From NCBI GenBank assembly GCA_032718565.1, contig JAVGVS010000159.1:189901-253900 (forward strand): a stretch of DNA of 64,000 bases, written 5' to 3'. Under the pieces are notes generated by a model, which saw only the letters and a list, made by a program, of their open reading frames with translations, was not told the origin of the DNA and did no database searches. Numbering within the stretch: the stretch's first letter is position 1; every line of letters begins with the position of its first letter. This document shows, one piece after another, positions 46,618 through 57,000 of the stretch. The translations under genes and the position numbers were made by a program. The DNA is from Distichodus sexfasciatus. Lineage: Eukaryota > Chordata > Actinopteri > Characiformes > Distichodontidae.

Positions 46618-47336
46618 CACCCCAGTTCAAACGCTACACCGCGGCTGTTAAACTGATTTAGTTCGTTGACCCTGATGTTGTAACCCACAGGGGGCGCCAT
46701 TTCGCCCTTTTTCTGTCGAATGAACGTAGTCACTTGTTTGCACAAACAAGTATATATATTTATATTTTCTAAACAGACATTAAAATGAGTATATTCAAAA
46801 CGCAACCAACCAAAAAGTGTTCATTGTTTAAACATTAAAAAAAACTATTATAATCTATTAATGAAATTAATTTTATTTTGACACTAGATTTTTTACATTT
46901 ACCGAAAAGTATACGTAAAATTGATTTCTTTGAGTAAACTTAAAATCAATTTACAAGTATATTTTATGTAGTGAGTGTTAATCTATCAAAAAACGAAAAG
47001 TACACTTTCTAAGCGTATTAATGCTAAATATATGGCTAAAATATGTATAAAAATGTAGCTGATACTTTCACTTTCTCACTTCACTGGTATTGAAAAGAAT
47101 CAGAATGATAAAATACTTGGTGATTAACTCTGTGGAAATATATATATATATATATGTGTGTGCTAAAATGTATACGTAGTGAGGCATAAAAGCGCTATGT
47201 AAGTTTTTCGGCCGGGTTAAAAATACGATGGTCATAGAATTTGCTCTAACACCGGGCTGTAAAAGGCTATGTGAAATTATTCTTGAAACTTTTTTCTTAT
47301 ATCGCAATGTATTTAGCAAAACCAGTGCTATTATTA

Positions 47337-47375
47337 TTATTATCATCATCATCATCATCATCATCATCATTATTA
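47337..47375. repeat. (ATT)n(ATC)n triplet microsatellite
   Basis: About 13 ATT/ATC units some 140 bp upstream of the single-exon gene at 47514. Confidence 0.85.
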
Positions 47376-47439
47376 TTACAAAGTAAAGCGTCGTGTGACG
47401 CACTTATAGTGACTTCACAGTTGTTCTCTGAACGTCCCT

Positions 47440-47513
47440 AACCGCCATTTTTAAAAGGCGCGCCAAAGATTAAAGTGTAAATATTTTGTACTGAAAATAT
47501 TAAATTTGGTGTC
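47440..47513 (+). promoter_or_regulatory. Possible promoter/5' UTR of the single-exon gene
   Basis: CCGCCATTTTTAAAAGG near 47441-47457 contains a YY1-type CCGCCATTTT core together with a TTTTAAA. The start context GTCATGG has G at -3 and +4. Motif-level inference only. Confidence 0.3.
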
Positions 47514-49421
47514 ATGGACAACAGGGCAATTCTGGAAAAGTTGCTGGAGGACGTCGTGGTATCAACCATTGTGGAGATGTTCACAGAGCTACACCACAGG
47601 CTAGATGGTTACATCAATTTCATTTCACGAAAAATAGACTTACACTATAATGCCTCCAAGCGGGACTGGATTCTGTGTTACAAAGCTGAGATAGATAAAA
47701 TCTACAAATTGTCAACCCTGAAGAGAAAGAGAAGGAAGTCAATAATTAAGAAATACTGTACGAGTATGGTGGAGAAGATTCAAGAGGGCACAAAAAAGCA
47801 GATCCCAGAAAGAGAGAAGGCAAAAATGGCGGCGGCTGACATGAGGGGAGATTTCAGGCAGTTGGAACCTCAAAGGAAGGAGTGCACAGAAAGTGGTGAG
47901 AATGAAACAACAGAAGGCAAGAAAAAGCCAGACCATGGGAGTATTTGGCCTGGCAATATATGGAAGTCATGGCTTAAGAAAATTGAGAAGAAAAAGGAGA
48001 ATGAAGAGAGCGGAAAGAAGAAAAATCTGAGAAAGAATGAAGAGAAAAGAAAAAAGGCTGAGGAGGAGAAAAAAAGGAAAGAGGTGGGGGAGAAAAGGAC
48101 GAGTGAAAATAAGAATGTGGAAAAATATGCAGGAAAGAATTTGAGCATGCAACAAAAGGAAAAACCAAAACCGAAAGAGAAGAGAGAAACAAAAAATGTA
48201 AGAGAGGTGGAAAAGACAATAAATGTTGCAAAAGAGGAAACAGTGGGGAGCTGGCAACAAAATGAAGAGGAGAAAAGGAAAGCCAGTGATGAGAAGAGGA
48301 TTGGAGAAGTCGAAAGGTTAAAAGAGGATGACATGAAAAAAAATTGTTCAAAAGAAGAAACAGAAGAAAGGTGGCACCAAAATATAGAGGAGAAACGGAA
48401 AGCAAGGGAGGAGGAGATACAAAGAGAAGCAGAAAGGCTAAAAGTGGAAGAAATGAAAAGAAAGTGTGCCAAAGAAGAGCCAGAGAAGAGGTGGCACCAA
48501 AATGAGGAGGAGAAAAACATAAGTGATGAGGATAGACAGAGAGAAATTGAAAGGCTAAAAGTGGGAGAAACTAAAATAAAATATTTGAAAGAAGAAATCA
48601 GGGAGAGGTGGCACCAAAATGAGGAGAAGAAAAACAAGGAGGAGAGACTAAAAGAAGAGGAAAAGAAAAGGTGTTTGATAGAAGAAATGGGTAAGAGATT
48701 AAACCAGGTTGAGAAAAAAACGAAAGAATATAAGGAAGTAAGACACAGAGAAGCGGATTGTGTAAAAGAGGAGGACAGGAAGAGAAAATGTGCAAAAGAA
48801 GAAATAAATGAGAGGTGGCACCAAAATGAGGAGAAGAGGAGAGTAACTGAAAAGCTAAAAGAGGAGGAAAAGAACAAATGTATGGTAGAAGAAATAGGTC
48901 TGGAGTTGCACAAAACTGAGGAGAAAGGGAAAGCAAGTGAGGAGGAGAGACAGAGAGAAGCTGGAGAACAACAGGAGGACGAAACAGTAAGAAAATATGC
49001 TAAAGAAGAAATAGAGAAGAAAAGGAAAGCAAGTGAGGAGGAGAGACGGAGGGAGGCTGAAAGGCTAAATGAGGAGGTTACGAAAAGACAAATGGAAGAG
49101 GAAAGAAGGCACAATGAGCAACAGAACAAGGAGGAACGAGAGAGATTACATCTGGAAAACAAATATGAAAGCTTCCAGAAAAGAGATCATTTTCTCGTCC
49201 GTCTTTGCTCCAGATTTCTCAGTCCTGAAGAAGTGGCTGACCTGCAGCGGCTCATTAGGAAACAGAGAGAAAGGGAGGACCGGGTAAACCAAGCGGGGAA
49301 GGGTGACAAAGACACGAGTGGAGATGGAATAGAGGAGCTTTTCTCGTTTGTGGACTGCGATTCCGACGACGAGAACTTGACAGGACTGGGGCAGGAGACG
49401 GGGGACAAAAGGACAATATAA
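47514..49421 (+). CDS. Unrecognised single-exon gene: charged helical protein with 40-residue Trp-His repeats
   Basis: 635 residues, uninterrupted, strong Kozak start, far longer than any non-coding frame nearby apart from its own antisense shadow. I do not recognise a family. Residues 1-95 are a mixed-composition, probably folded helical domain (ILEKLLEDVVVSTIVEMFTEL, LHYNASKRDWILCYKAEI, then basic KLSTLKRKRRKSIIKKYC). Residues 100-245 are Lys/Glu-rich. From 246 on, about seven repeats of roughly 40 residues begin RWHQNEEEKRK and continue EEERQREAERLKEEEMKRKC and AKEE. Some repeats have shortened middles. A second short domain at 561-584 (LVRLCSRFLSPEEVADLQRL) precedes an acidic tail (VDCDSDDENL). 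No signal peptide or membrane segment. A long single alpha-helix or coiled-coil rod between two end domains is inferred. It could be a lineage-specific gene or an old retrocopy. Confidence 0.72.
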   Translation: MDNRAILEKLLEDVVVSTIVEMFTELHHRLDGYINFISRKIDLHYNASKRDWILCYKAEIDKIYKLSTLKRKRRKSIIKKYCTSMVEKIQEGTKKQIPEREKAKMAAADMRGDFRQLEPQRKECTESGENETTEGKKKPDHGSIWPGNIWKSWLKKIEKKKENEESGKKKNLRKNEEKRKKAEEEKKRKEVGEKRTSENKNVEKYAGKNLSMQQKEKPKPKEKRETKNVREVEKTINVAKEETVGSWQQNEEEKRKASDEKRIGEVERLKEDDMKKNCSKEETEERWHQNIEEKRKAREEEIQREAERLKVEEMKRKCAKEEPEKRWHQNEEEKNISDEDRQREIERLKVGETKIKYLKEEIRERWHQNEEKKNKEERLKEEEKKRCLIEEMGKRLNQVEKKTKEYKEVRHREADCVKEEDRKRKCAKEEINERWHQNEEKRRVTEKLKEEEKNKCMVEEIGLELHKTEEKGKASEEERQREAGEQQEDETVRKYAKEEIEKKRKASEEERRREAERLNEEVTKRQMEEERRHNEQQNKEERERLHLENKYESFQKRDHFLVRLCSRFLSPEEVADLQRLIRKQREREDRVNQAGKGDKDTSGDGIEELFSFVDCDSDDENLTGLGQETGDKRTI

Positions 49422-49544
49422 AAAACCCATCCATATTAGAGCCACTGAAATGAACCACGTTGATTAACTTGGTGCGACCGTAAATGTGATTACGGTGATC
49501 GGCGGTGGAATGACCGGACGAAGCACCAGTTTGAGGTGAGTTTT

Positions 49545-49865
49545 AGGGATCAGTTTTAGTGATGTGTCGGTCGCGAACGAAACGGCTCTTTGACGTAAAC
49601 GATCGGAGCCGATTTGTGTTCTCCCTCTCTCTCTAGCACTGTTCCATGTTGAGTATAATATGCCATATAAATAATGAACTTTTGAAACAATGTATGTTTT
49701 GTACATTAGTAACTCATTTTTCACCGAATTTTACATTATTTTTGGTAATAAATTAATTTAAGCAACAAAGAATCTAAAGGGCCATTTGGGAGCCAAAAGA
49801 GTCGGCTCTCTTTAGTGAGCCGAGCCATAAGAACCGGCTTTCTTAAAAGAGCCAGAATCAGACGG
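49545..49865. mobile_element. MITE-like element with GGCTCTTT motifs
   Basis: GTGATGTGTCGGTCGCGAAC and ACGGCTCTTTGACGTAAACG near the left end; AAGAGTCGGCTCTCTTTAG and TTAAAAGAGCCAG near the right. This is a familiar teleost element type. It lies just 3' of the single-exon gene and covers its nearest AATAAA (49747-49752). Confidence 0.6.
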
Positions 49866-51410
49866 TGTATTAGGACCGTGGTAAATTAAAAAAAAAATGT
49901 TGGAGTTAAGGAAGGAAATACTGAGATTAAAGTCGTAAAATATGAGAAAAAATCAGATATTCCCTGTCATAATTTTGTAAGAAAAAAGTGTAAATCCACG
50001 AGAGGAAAAAAGTCCAAACGGACACTGATAAACAGCAAATTTACGAAAACAAAAACCCCGTATATCTTTGCCACCGTAAATTTAAGTGTTTTCTTTTCTT
50101 AAATGTATGACTTTAAAATGTTTTTTCCTTCTTGACTTCAATCTTGGAAATGTGACAAATTCTTTTTATCGTGACTTTATCATGTTAGATCAATCCACAA
50201 TGGCCCTATAAGCCTTCATAGGTTTATATCCTCACAAACATTAGCAAAAATTGACTGGCTGTGTAGCTGCTGGTGACGACGTGAGGAGCTAAATCTGTCA
50301 GTCATTCTAGACAAGTTTTATTTCATATACAGGTCTGGAAAAAATAAGAGACCACATCAAAAGTTTCAGTATCTCTGTTTTTACATACACATATAAATAC
50401 TGAATGTGTGTGTGTTATACTAAAACTATTCTTTTGCTAACTAAAACAAAACTGATTATCTTCTGTAGGTGGATATGAGAATATTCTTCGGATGAAGCAG
50501 GGCCAGGAAAGCAGTAAGGAGAGATGAGGACGATGGAGGTAAGATCAGGATGTAGTTAGAGATAAACAAGCATTTCTGGGGTCTATAGTTGATTTAGATT
50601 TTATTTGTTTGGATGTTGCTGCTGCAGAATGAGGAGCAGAAGTCTGAGGAAGGATGAACAGATGTAGTTGAACAGATAGATGTGGCAAAGCAGACAAGTG
50701 GAAAAAGCCACACGAGAGACAAGCCAACATCTCTGCCATATAACATTGAGAATGTATGTTGAAATTAATATCTTCACACATTTATTAACAGGTCTAGCCA
50801 TGATCTGTATAGACAATCTGGTCATTTAGTTGTGAGCTGACATTGAAAAGTTCAGGTTGGACAAAAAATTGTGGATAAACGGATGTTCAAGGGATACAAA
50901 ATACTCATTTCGTCAAAGGGACAAGCTAAACAGTGAGAGTTGTTAGAATGGCAGTTGCTTAGTTACACAATTTTTTTTTTGTGTTATGTTGATTGTAATA
51001 GATTTAGGACCTCAGGCTTTGAGCAAGACAGTAAGCTAGAGCTGCCAGGAGATGTCATCAAGATCTCCCAGACTGCCAACACAATCAACACCGGTCAACA
51101 CAGACCAACATGATAAACACTGGTCACCACAGACCAAAAAACAAGGTAAATGGCGACTTTGTGTATATTTTAAGTTTTTCTTAGTAAGGAACAAGGTGAA
51201 CTTCATCATGAATAGTCACAAAGTTTTATTTGCGTCTTTTCCTTCTTTATCAGGTAAGAGAGGAAGGAGTAAAACAGGAATCCAGTTAGTGACGGCTAGC
51301 AAGACCCAGAAGTTTCCTCAAAATCATTCTGGTTTTGTTCTGCTCTTCCTCTGTTCATTTTGATCTGATGGCTGGTGCCTGAATTCTGTAAATCAAATTC
51401 TTTCACAAAT
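49866..51410. other. Intergenic DNA without recognised gene
   Basis: AT-rich unique DNA with a fragment of a dispersed repeat at 50335-50430 (CTGGAAAAAATAAGAGACCA, also at 29690-29705). Short frames only. Confidence 0.35.
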
Positions 51411-51430
51411 ATGAATAGTCCAAGTTTAAC

Positions 51431-51436
51431 TTTATT
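51431..51436 (-). terminator. klhl22: Candidate klhl22 polyadenylation signal
   Basis: AATAAA on the minus strand, in the context TTAATAAAGTTAAAC. It would give klhl22 a 2.3 kb 3' UTR that includes the minisatellite at 53195-53460. Not proven by sequence. Confidence 0.3.
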
Positions 51437-53194
51437 AAAAAAATAACAACAAATATTATTTTTGAATAATGCACCCCAACAAGTCGTTTTTCCACAAACT
51501 GAAGAAACAGTAACCAGCAGGTGTGTAGCGTATGCGTTTCGTTATATTATTAAAATTACATGATTGTACTGCTCATTGCAATAAGTGACAATGAGTTTTT
51601 ATATTTTTAATAGTCTAATAGCCACATATCCTTTTATAAAGATTGACTGTAAATATGCTGGCATACCACAGAGGCAAAAATAACTGTTAATCCACAGCCA
51701 TAACCATAAAAACAACCATAAAAATAGGGAGACAGGAAAAGATTTCCACCACATTCAACTTTTCTCAGTGCTTAACAGTTTAGCAACCAATAGAACAAAA
51801 CAGAAGCAGGTGGCACTTTTATAGCCTCCATTAATTTGGACATGAACATGCATAGTTTCACATCCTGACATCTCAAAGAGCCTGTTTCACGTTGTTGGAT
51901 GTCATCAAGAGCAGGGAACACCTTATTACAAACTGCATCCTCCGCCAACATGTCTTTTGTTCATTATCTTAAGAGGATGACTTTTGAATATTTTTTGGCA
52001 ATAGGAGGCACAAATCTAACATTCAAATCTCAAGATTTGGTGCAGAGAAAGAAAATAACAGAAGAGGTGCAGTCAATTCAAGCCAAACTCTTGTTAAAGT
52101 GCGAGTACAACAGTGTGATCATAAACATCAAGACACATTTACCTAAGGTCTTACACACAAGACACAAAGGACAATAACACACAACAATGAACAACAGGCC
52201 AGCAGAGTGTTTTACCAAAGAATTAAGAAAATGTCTTAGTTAGCAACTAAACATCAGTTCGACGTACAGTTCTGACATATCCACCTACTGAAAAATCCTG
52301 CTTTGCAAATGTTTTGGTGACGTCACATCAATTCAATGCCCCTTCTCCGAAAAACAATTAAAATATGGCTCACAGAAAAGATTCTACAACATTTTGAACA
52401 TTCTTATTGCTTGGAAAAGACTTGAGAAAAGTCACAGGAGGCGTCAAACAAAGCAGGACATGTTTTAGGGAGCGCCAGCATCCGTCTGGTTTTAAAAAGC
52501 TAACAGCTCCCTCTGCTGGTCAGTTGTGCAAAGTGGTTGTGAAGCAGGAAGAGAAGGATGAGAAGAACACGGACAGACAGACACAAAGTGAAAGGCACTG
52601 CGTTCTAAGTGAGAACCTCAACCATTTCCATGTAAATAATAATTACAGATGAACCAAAAAGTCAAAATGAAAAGTGCATTAAATCAAAATATTCATTACG
52701 TGTGTGTGAGTTGAGTGATTGTTATCAGTGTGTATCGTGTATATTGACCGGTGTGATATTCAGTAGTTTACTTATGCTGAGGCTAAGACTGTACAAGGTG
52801 TCTAGAAGAGGTGAATGAGGAATATGTGAAATTTGGCATACACACAGATAAGAACTGGTAAAACAAAAACACCGTTATGTTATGTATCACTCATATATTT
52901 AACACACAAACAAAAATCAGTAACTATTTCAAATGGTCAAATCCTGATGTTAGCAAGGCAGGTCACAATTGTCATAGTTCAGAGAAAAAAGGCCTAAAGT
53001 CTTTATGTATAAGGGTCAAATGACTAACAGATATGTTGCAAATATTCCAAAAATCTAAGACTATAGTAAATATTTAACAGTTTTTCCTAAATGGTGCTGA
53101 CAGTGACTGTGAAAGTACATATCAGCATCATAGAGGTAAAACTAACAGTGGCCCAGACGACTCAACAGAATGCATAAGCCACAACGGAGATGCA
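51437..53194 (-). other. Probable klhl22 3' UTR or downstream DNA
   Basis: Mostly unique AT-rich sequence downstream of the klhl22 stop. No exon or RNA gene was recognised. Confidence 0.3.
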
Positions 53195-53460
53195 ATGCTG
53201 CAACAAAAATTCATGAAATTCAAAAGTTGCAACACAAATGCAAAAGCTGCAACACAACTGCAAAAGTTGCAACATAAAAGCAAAAGTTGCAACACAAATG
53301 TAAAAGTTGCAACACAAGTGTAAAAGTTGCAACAAAAATGCATGCAATGCAAAAGCTGCAACACAAATGTAAAAGTTGCAACAAAAATGCATGCAATGCA
53401 AAAGCTGCAACACATGTAAAAGTTGCAACACAAATGCAAAAACTGCAATAAAAGTGAGAA
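53195..53460. repeat. 20 bp minisatellite (GCAAAAGTTGCAACACAAAT)
   Basis: About 12-13 units with variants AAAGCTGCAAC and AAATGCATGCAATGC. Open on the minus strand, giving Cys/Leu/Phe-rich repeat frames that I treat as non-coding. About 260 bp beyond the klhl22 stop. Confidence 0.9.
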
Positions 53461-53719
53461 GTTGTCCATCTGTATTATTGTTGAGGGTTTGAGGATAACT
53501 TTGTTGCTGGAAGAAACTTTTTGTGCTTTTGCATTCCTGTTCTAGCTTATTCTGACCAGCAATAAAATCTCCTGGAAACCTGGACCGGTGATACAGACTA
53601 ATTTATACAGACTTTATGTTGTGGCTTGTGCATTTCGTCGAGCTGCATGGGTCACCATAAAAGCCTGTTTCTGTTTGGCCAATGTGGGGGAAAAAAATCT
53701 CAGGCTTACTGACTGGTTG

Positions 53720-54085
53720 TTACAAAAAGAAGCCCATGCGTTCGTCGTCCTCGCTGGAGTTGGTGGAGCTGTCAGGGTCTACACCCTCCCAGGATGCTTT
53801 GGCTCTCTGCAGGTGGCTCTGCGCCTGGCTAAGGACTCTCCGTGGCAGCAGGGCCACGCAGGTGGACAAGCCGGACACGCGCTCGTCCAGCGGCGTCCCA
53901 TTCTCCCAGCGGTCCTCCTCGGGGTCGTACACATGCACGTACTTCATGCGGTTGCCCTTGTCATGCGATCTTCCACCCAGGACGAAGACCTGGCCATCCA
54001 AAACAGCCATGCCCGGTTCTCCGTGCCCAGCTGGGAGCGGGCACACCAGCGTCCAGGCGTCCGCCGCGGGGTTGTAGCATCCCAC
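53720..54085 (-). CDS. klhl22: klhl22 terminal coding exon
   Basis: Acceptor ccatttag. It encodes VGCYNPAADAWTLVCPLPAG, HGEPGMAVLDGQVFVLGG, then the variable tail SSTNSSEDDERMGFFL and TAA at 53722-53720. Confidence 0.96.
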   Translation of the reverse strand: MGCYNPAADAWTLVCPLPAGHGEPGMAVLDGQVFVLGGRSHDKGNRMKYVHVYDPEEDRWENGTPLDERVSGLSTCVALLPRRVLSQAQSHLQRAKASWEGVDPDSSTNSSEDDERMGFFL

Positions 54086-57000
54086 CTAAATGGACGCGCG
54101 GAGGATTTACATTTATTAAGATTTAACAAAAGTAACCTCCACTTCCTACTTACAGGGACTCTACCTGGAGCAACTTGGGGATAAGGGTCCTGATCAGCTG
54201 TTCTGTATTTTTAAGGTCTCATGTTTGCTGTATAAAAAGTAGAAAACTGTGACAAAAAAATAGTTTAACTGACCCTTTCGTGTGGACTAACTGTGCAACC
54301 CACAGAAATCATAGTCCGACTAAAGGTTCCTTCTTCCTTCCTTCCATTAGTTTTTTATTATCATTTATTGGTCATTATAAATTATCATTAAAATTTTGGG
54401 CAATCTGGTCACATACGCCGATAATATCAGCACGCCAATGTATCGGTCGGTCTCTACCTAAGGACGTCACGATATATCGATTTAATCAGTACAAATCAAT
54501 TAAACCGATATACTGATTATCGATATTTTTTCACATCACTATTTTTTCGATTTATTAATATTAGAATTTTAAAATGCGTTTTCCTATTACATTAAAATAA
54601 AGTAAAATTTGCAGAAAAGTGTTCTTCAGCATTGTCAGAATCTTCATGAAAACTGTGGAAGTGTGATTTACGAACAAATTTCTTCTTGAGAATGGATGGT
54701 GAATGAGGCCCAATGACCTCAAACCTTTGATCTCTTCTTACTATAAAAGGTACTTTAATACGTTACGGTACGTTTATTCGTATCTCAGTGTGTGCATTTA
54801 AACTTTTTAACCCCTTATATACCCTCAAAAACTGAAACTTTAAAAACTGTTGACTTGTGTCCTAAAAACCTGCTTCACCCTGACAGCTCGCCCCACCTTG
54901 AGGACGTCCCGTCTTTGTCCACAGCTGTCGTTGCTGCCGCCGATGACGTAAATGCGTCCGTTGAGCGCCGCCATGCCGTGCCAGGCTCTCTCCACGGGGC
55001 CCTCGGCACACGGGCTCCAGCGGTTGTCCCACGGGTCGTAGCAGTAGGTCTCCCTCAGGTAGGATATTCCCCGACGGCCGCATGTGATGTAGATCTTACC
55101 GTCCGCCACGGCTCCGGCATGAGCGTACACCTGCGGGAGAAGTCGGATCCATCACACGGGTGCAACTTAGAAATACTGAGGCACATACCCTAAAAATATA
55201 CGAACGAACTGAGGGGTGTAACTTAAAAATATGCAAACAGACTGTCATCACTGCACAACTTCAGGGGCCAAGAGGTAATGTATCTTTCATTTATGTACTG
55301 TATAATAATGCACATATTTTATACTTGTCGCCTTTTGGATTTGGGCAAAAATATATGTTTCAGATAATGATCCAAACAGCATCCAAAATGCGTTGCGGTG
55401 GTGAGATTATAAACTACCTCTCGTTTGAGCCGCGCTACGTATTCCCACTTGTTGGTTCGAGGGTCATAGCGCTCGACACAATCCAGCTCGTCAACGTAGT
55501 CTCGGCCGCCGATGGCATAGATGTAATCTCCCACCACACACACGCAGTGGTCCGCATGCTGCTGCTTCAGGGGTTCAATCATGCACCAGTTGTTGTGTCG
55601 AGGGTCGTACCTGATTTAAAAAAAAAAAAAAAAGATTTTTATTAATGCAGATTTTTAAAGATGTTGAATGCATTAAATCTTCTACACTAAAGTTAAATGA
55701 CAAAAACCGTGTATAGATTTGAGGTAAAATACTTTTTTAATGATATAAAATGGTATAAAAGTCCATTGTTGAAGATGAGACTCTTTATGAAAACTGCGTA
55801 AGTGGGTTTTAAGATCAATTTTTTTTCTTAAGAACATTTTTTGAATGTGTATAACAGATTTATGAAGGGATCTGTAGTTTCCAAAACAACTAGCAAAAAA
55901 TGATGCAGGAGTTATTTAAAAGAGGGAAAAAAATAACATGCAAAGTGTCGTCCACCTCCAGCAGCGAGCCTCGGCTCGGAAGCCGCTGGTGTTCTTGTCG
56001 CCGCCGACCAAGTAGATGAAGTCTTTGAGCACGGCGATGCCCATGTTGGACATGCGAGGTGGGCAGTCGGCCCCGAGGCTGCGCCACTCGCCCCACGACG
56101 GCTGGAACACCACGAAGCGCTCCTCGCCGCCGCCCAGCATGCCCGGCGAGTACATGCCCCCGAATCCCAGGATGCAGCGGGTGGTGGAGCGGGGCTGCGT
56201 CAAGGCGTTCTGCATCATCGGTTGCCACAACTCCTGGTTGTGGTAGCGCAGGGCCGCCGAGACGCTTTCGCGCAGAGGGCAGGGCTTCAGCTGGGCGTGG
56301 AGGCGCTGCAGGGTCGCTTTCTCCATCAGGCAGAAACGAACCGCCTCCAGCATCCGCATCGACTCCTGAAGAGAGGGAGAACGTTACGCATGTCTTTATC
56401 ATGCGTTGATAATTTTAAAAAATTGGCTAATAATTATTGATATATTATCAGCATTTTCCGATGAGAATAAATAGACATATATAAACAGTCAGTCCCATAA
56501 TTATTTAATGTTCGAAGGCTTTTGGTATTCAGCATCATATAAGGTCACATCACTGGATAGAGCTGTATGCCTGATTGTAAATAAGCGAACATGTTGCCTA
56601 TATCTATCTGGACAAGGCCTTCAGATTTTATATTGGCCCCTTGTGGTCTTCAAAAGCTATTACTGCAGAAATCAATAAATGTAAGACCAGGTGAATGAAC
56701 GGGACATAATAAAATAAAATAAATTAAAAAGAATTCCTAAACTCATATCGAAAATAATCGAGGTATCGATATTTTCAATTGATTTATCGATATATCGTGA
56801 CATCCCAAGTGAAGTCCGACCGATAAATTGGGCACCGATATTATTGCCCCGATCTGAACAAATAGCAAAAAAAAGTAATCATGGTTTATAACGGCTGATA
56901 AATGATAATTAAAAAAGAAAGGAAGGAAGAGGAATCAGTCAACCATAACTGAGTGTTGTTGTAGTAGTAGTGCGTCCACCAGGGGGCACCACTGCAACTC

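Noticed and set aside
47870..49162. 430-codon frame antisense to the charged single-exon gene
   Set aside because: It is rich in Ser, Phe and Leu, the mirror of GAG/AAG-rich sense codons. It starts inside the sense gene and has no independent support.
53128..53469. Cys-rich 113-residue minus frame as a small secreted peptide gene
   Set aside because: It is a translation of the 20 bp minisatellite; the Cys come from GTTGCAAC units. There is no signal peptide.
53588..55193. Plus-strand frames of 198 and 133 residues over klhl22 exons
   Set aside because: They overlap conserved klhl22 Kelch codons on the other strand, cross its splice sites and match no known product.
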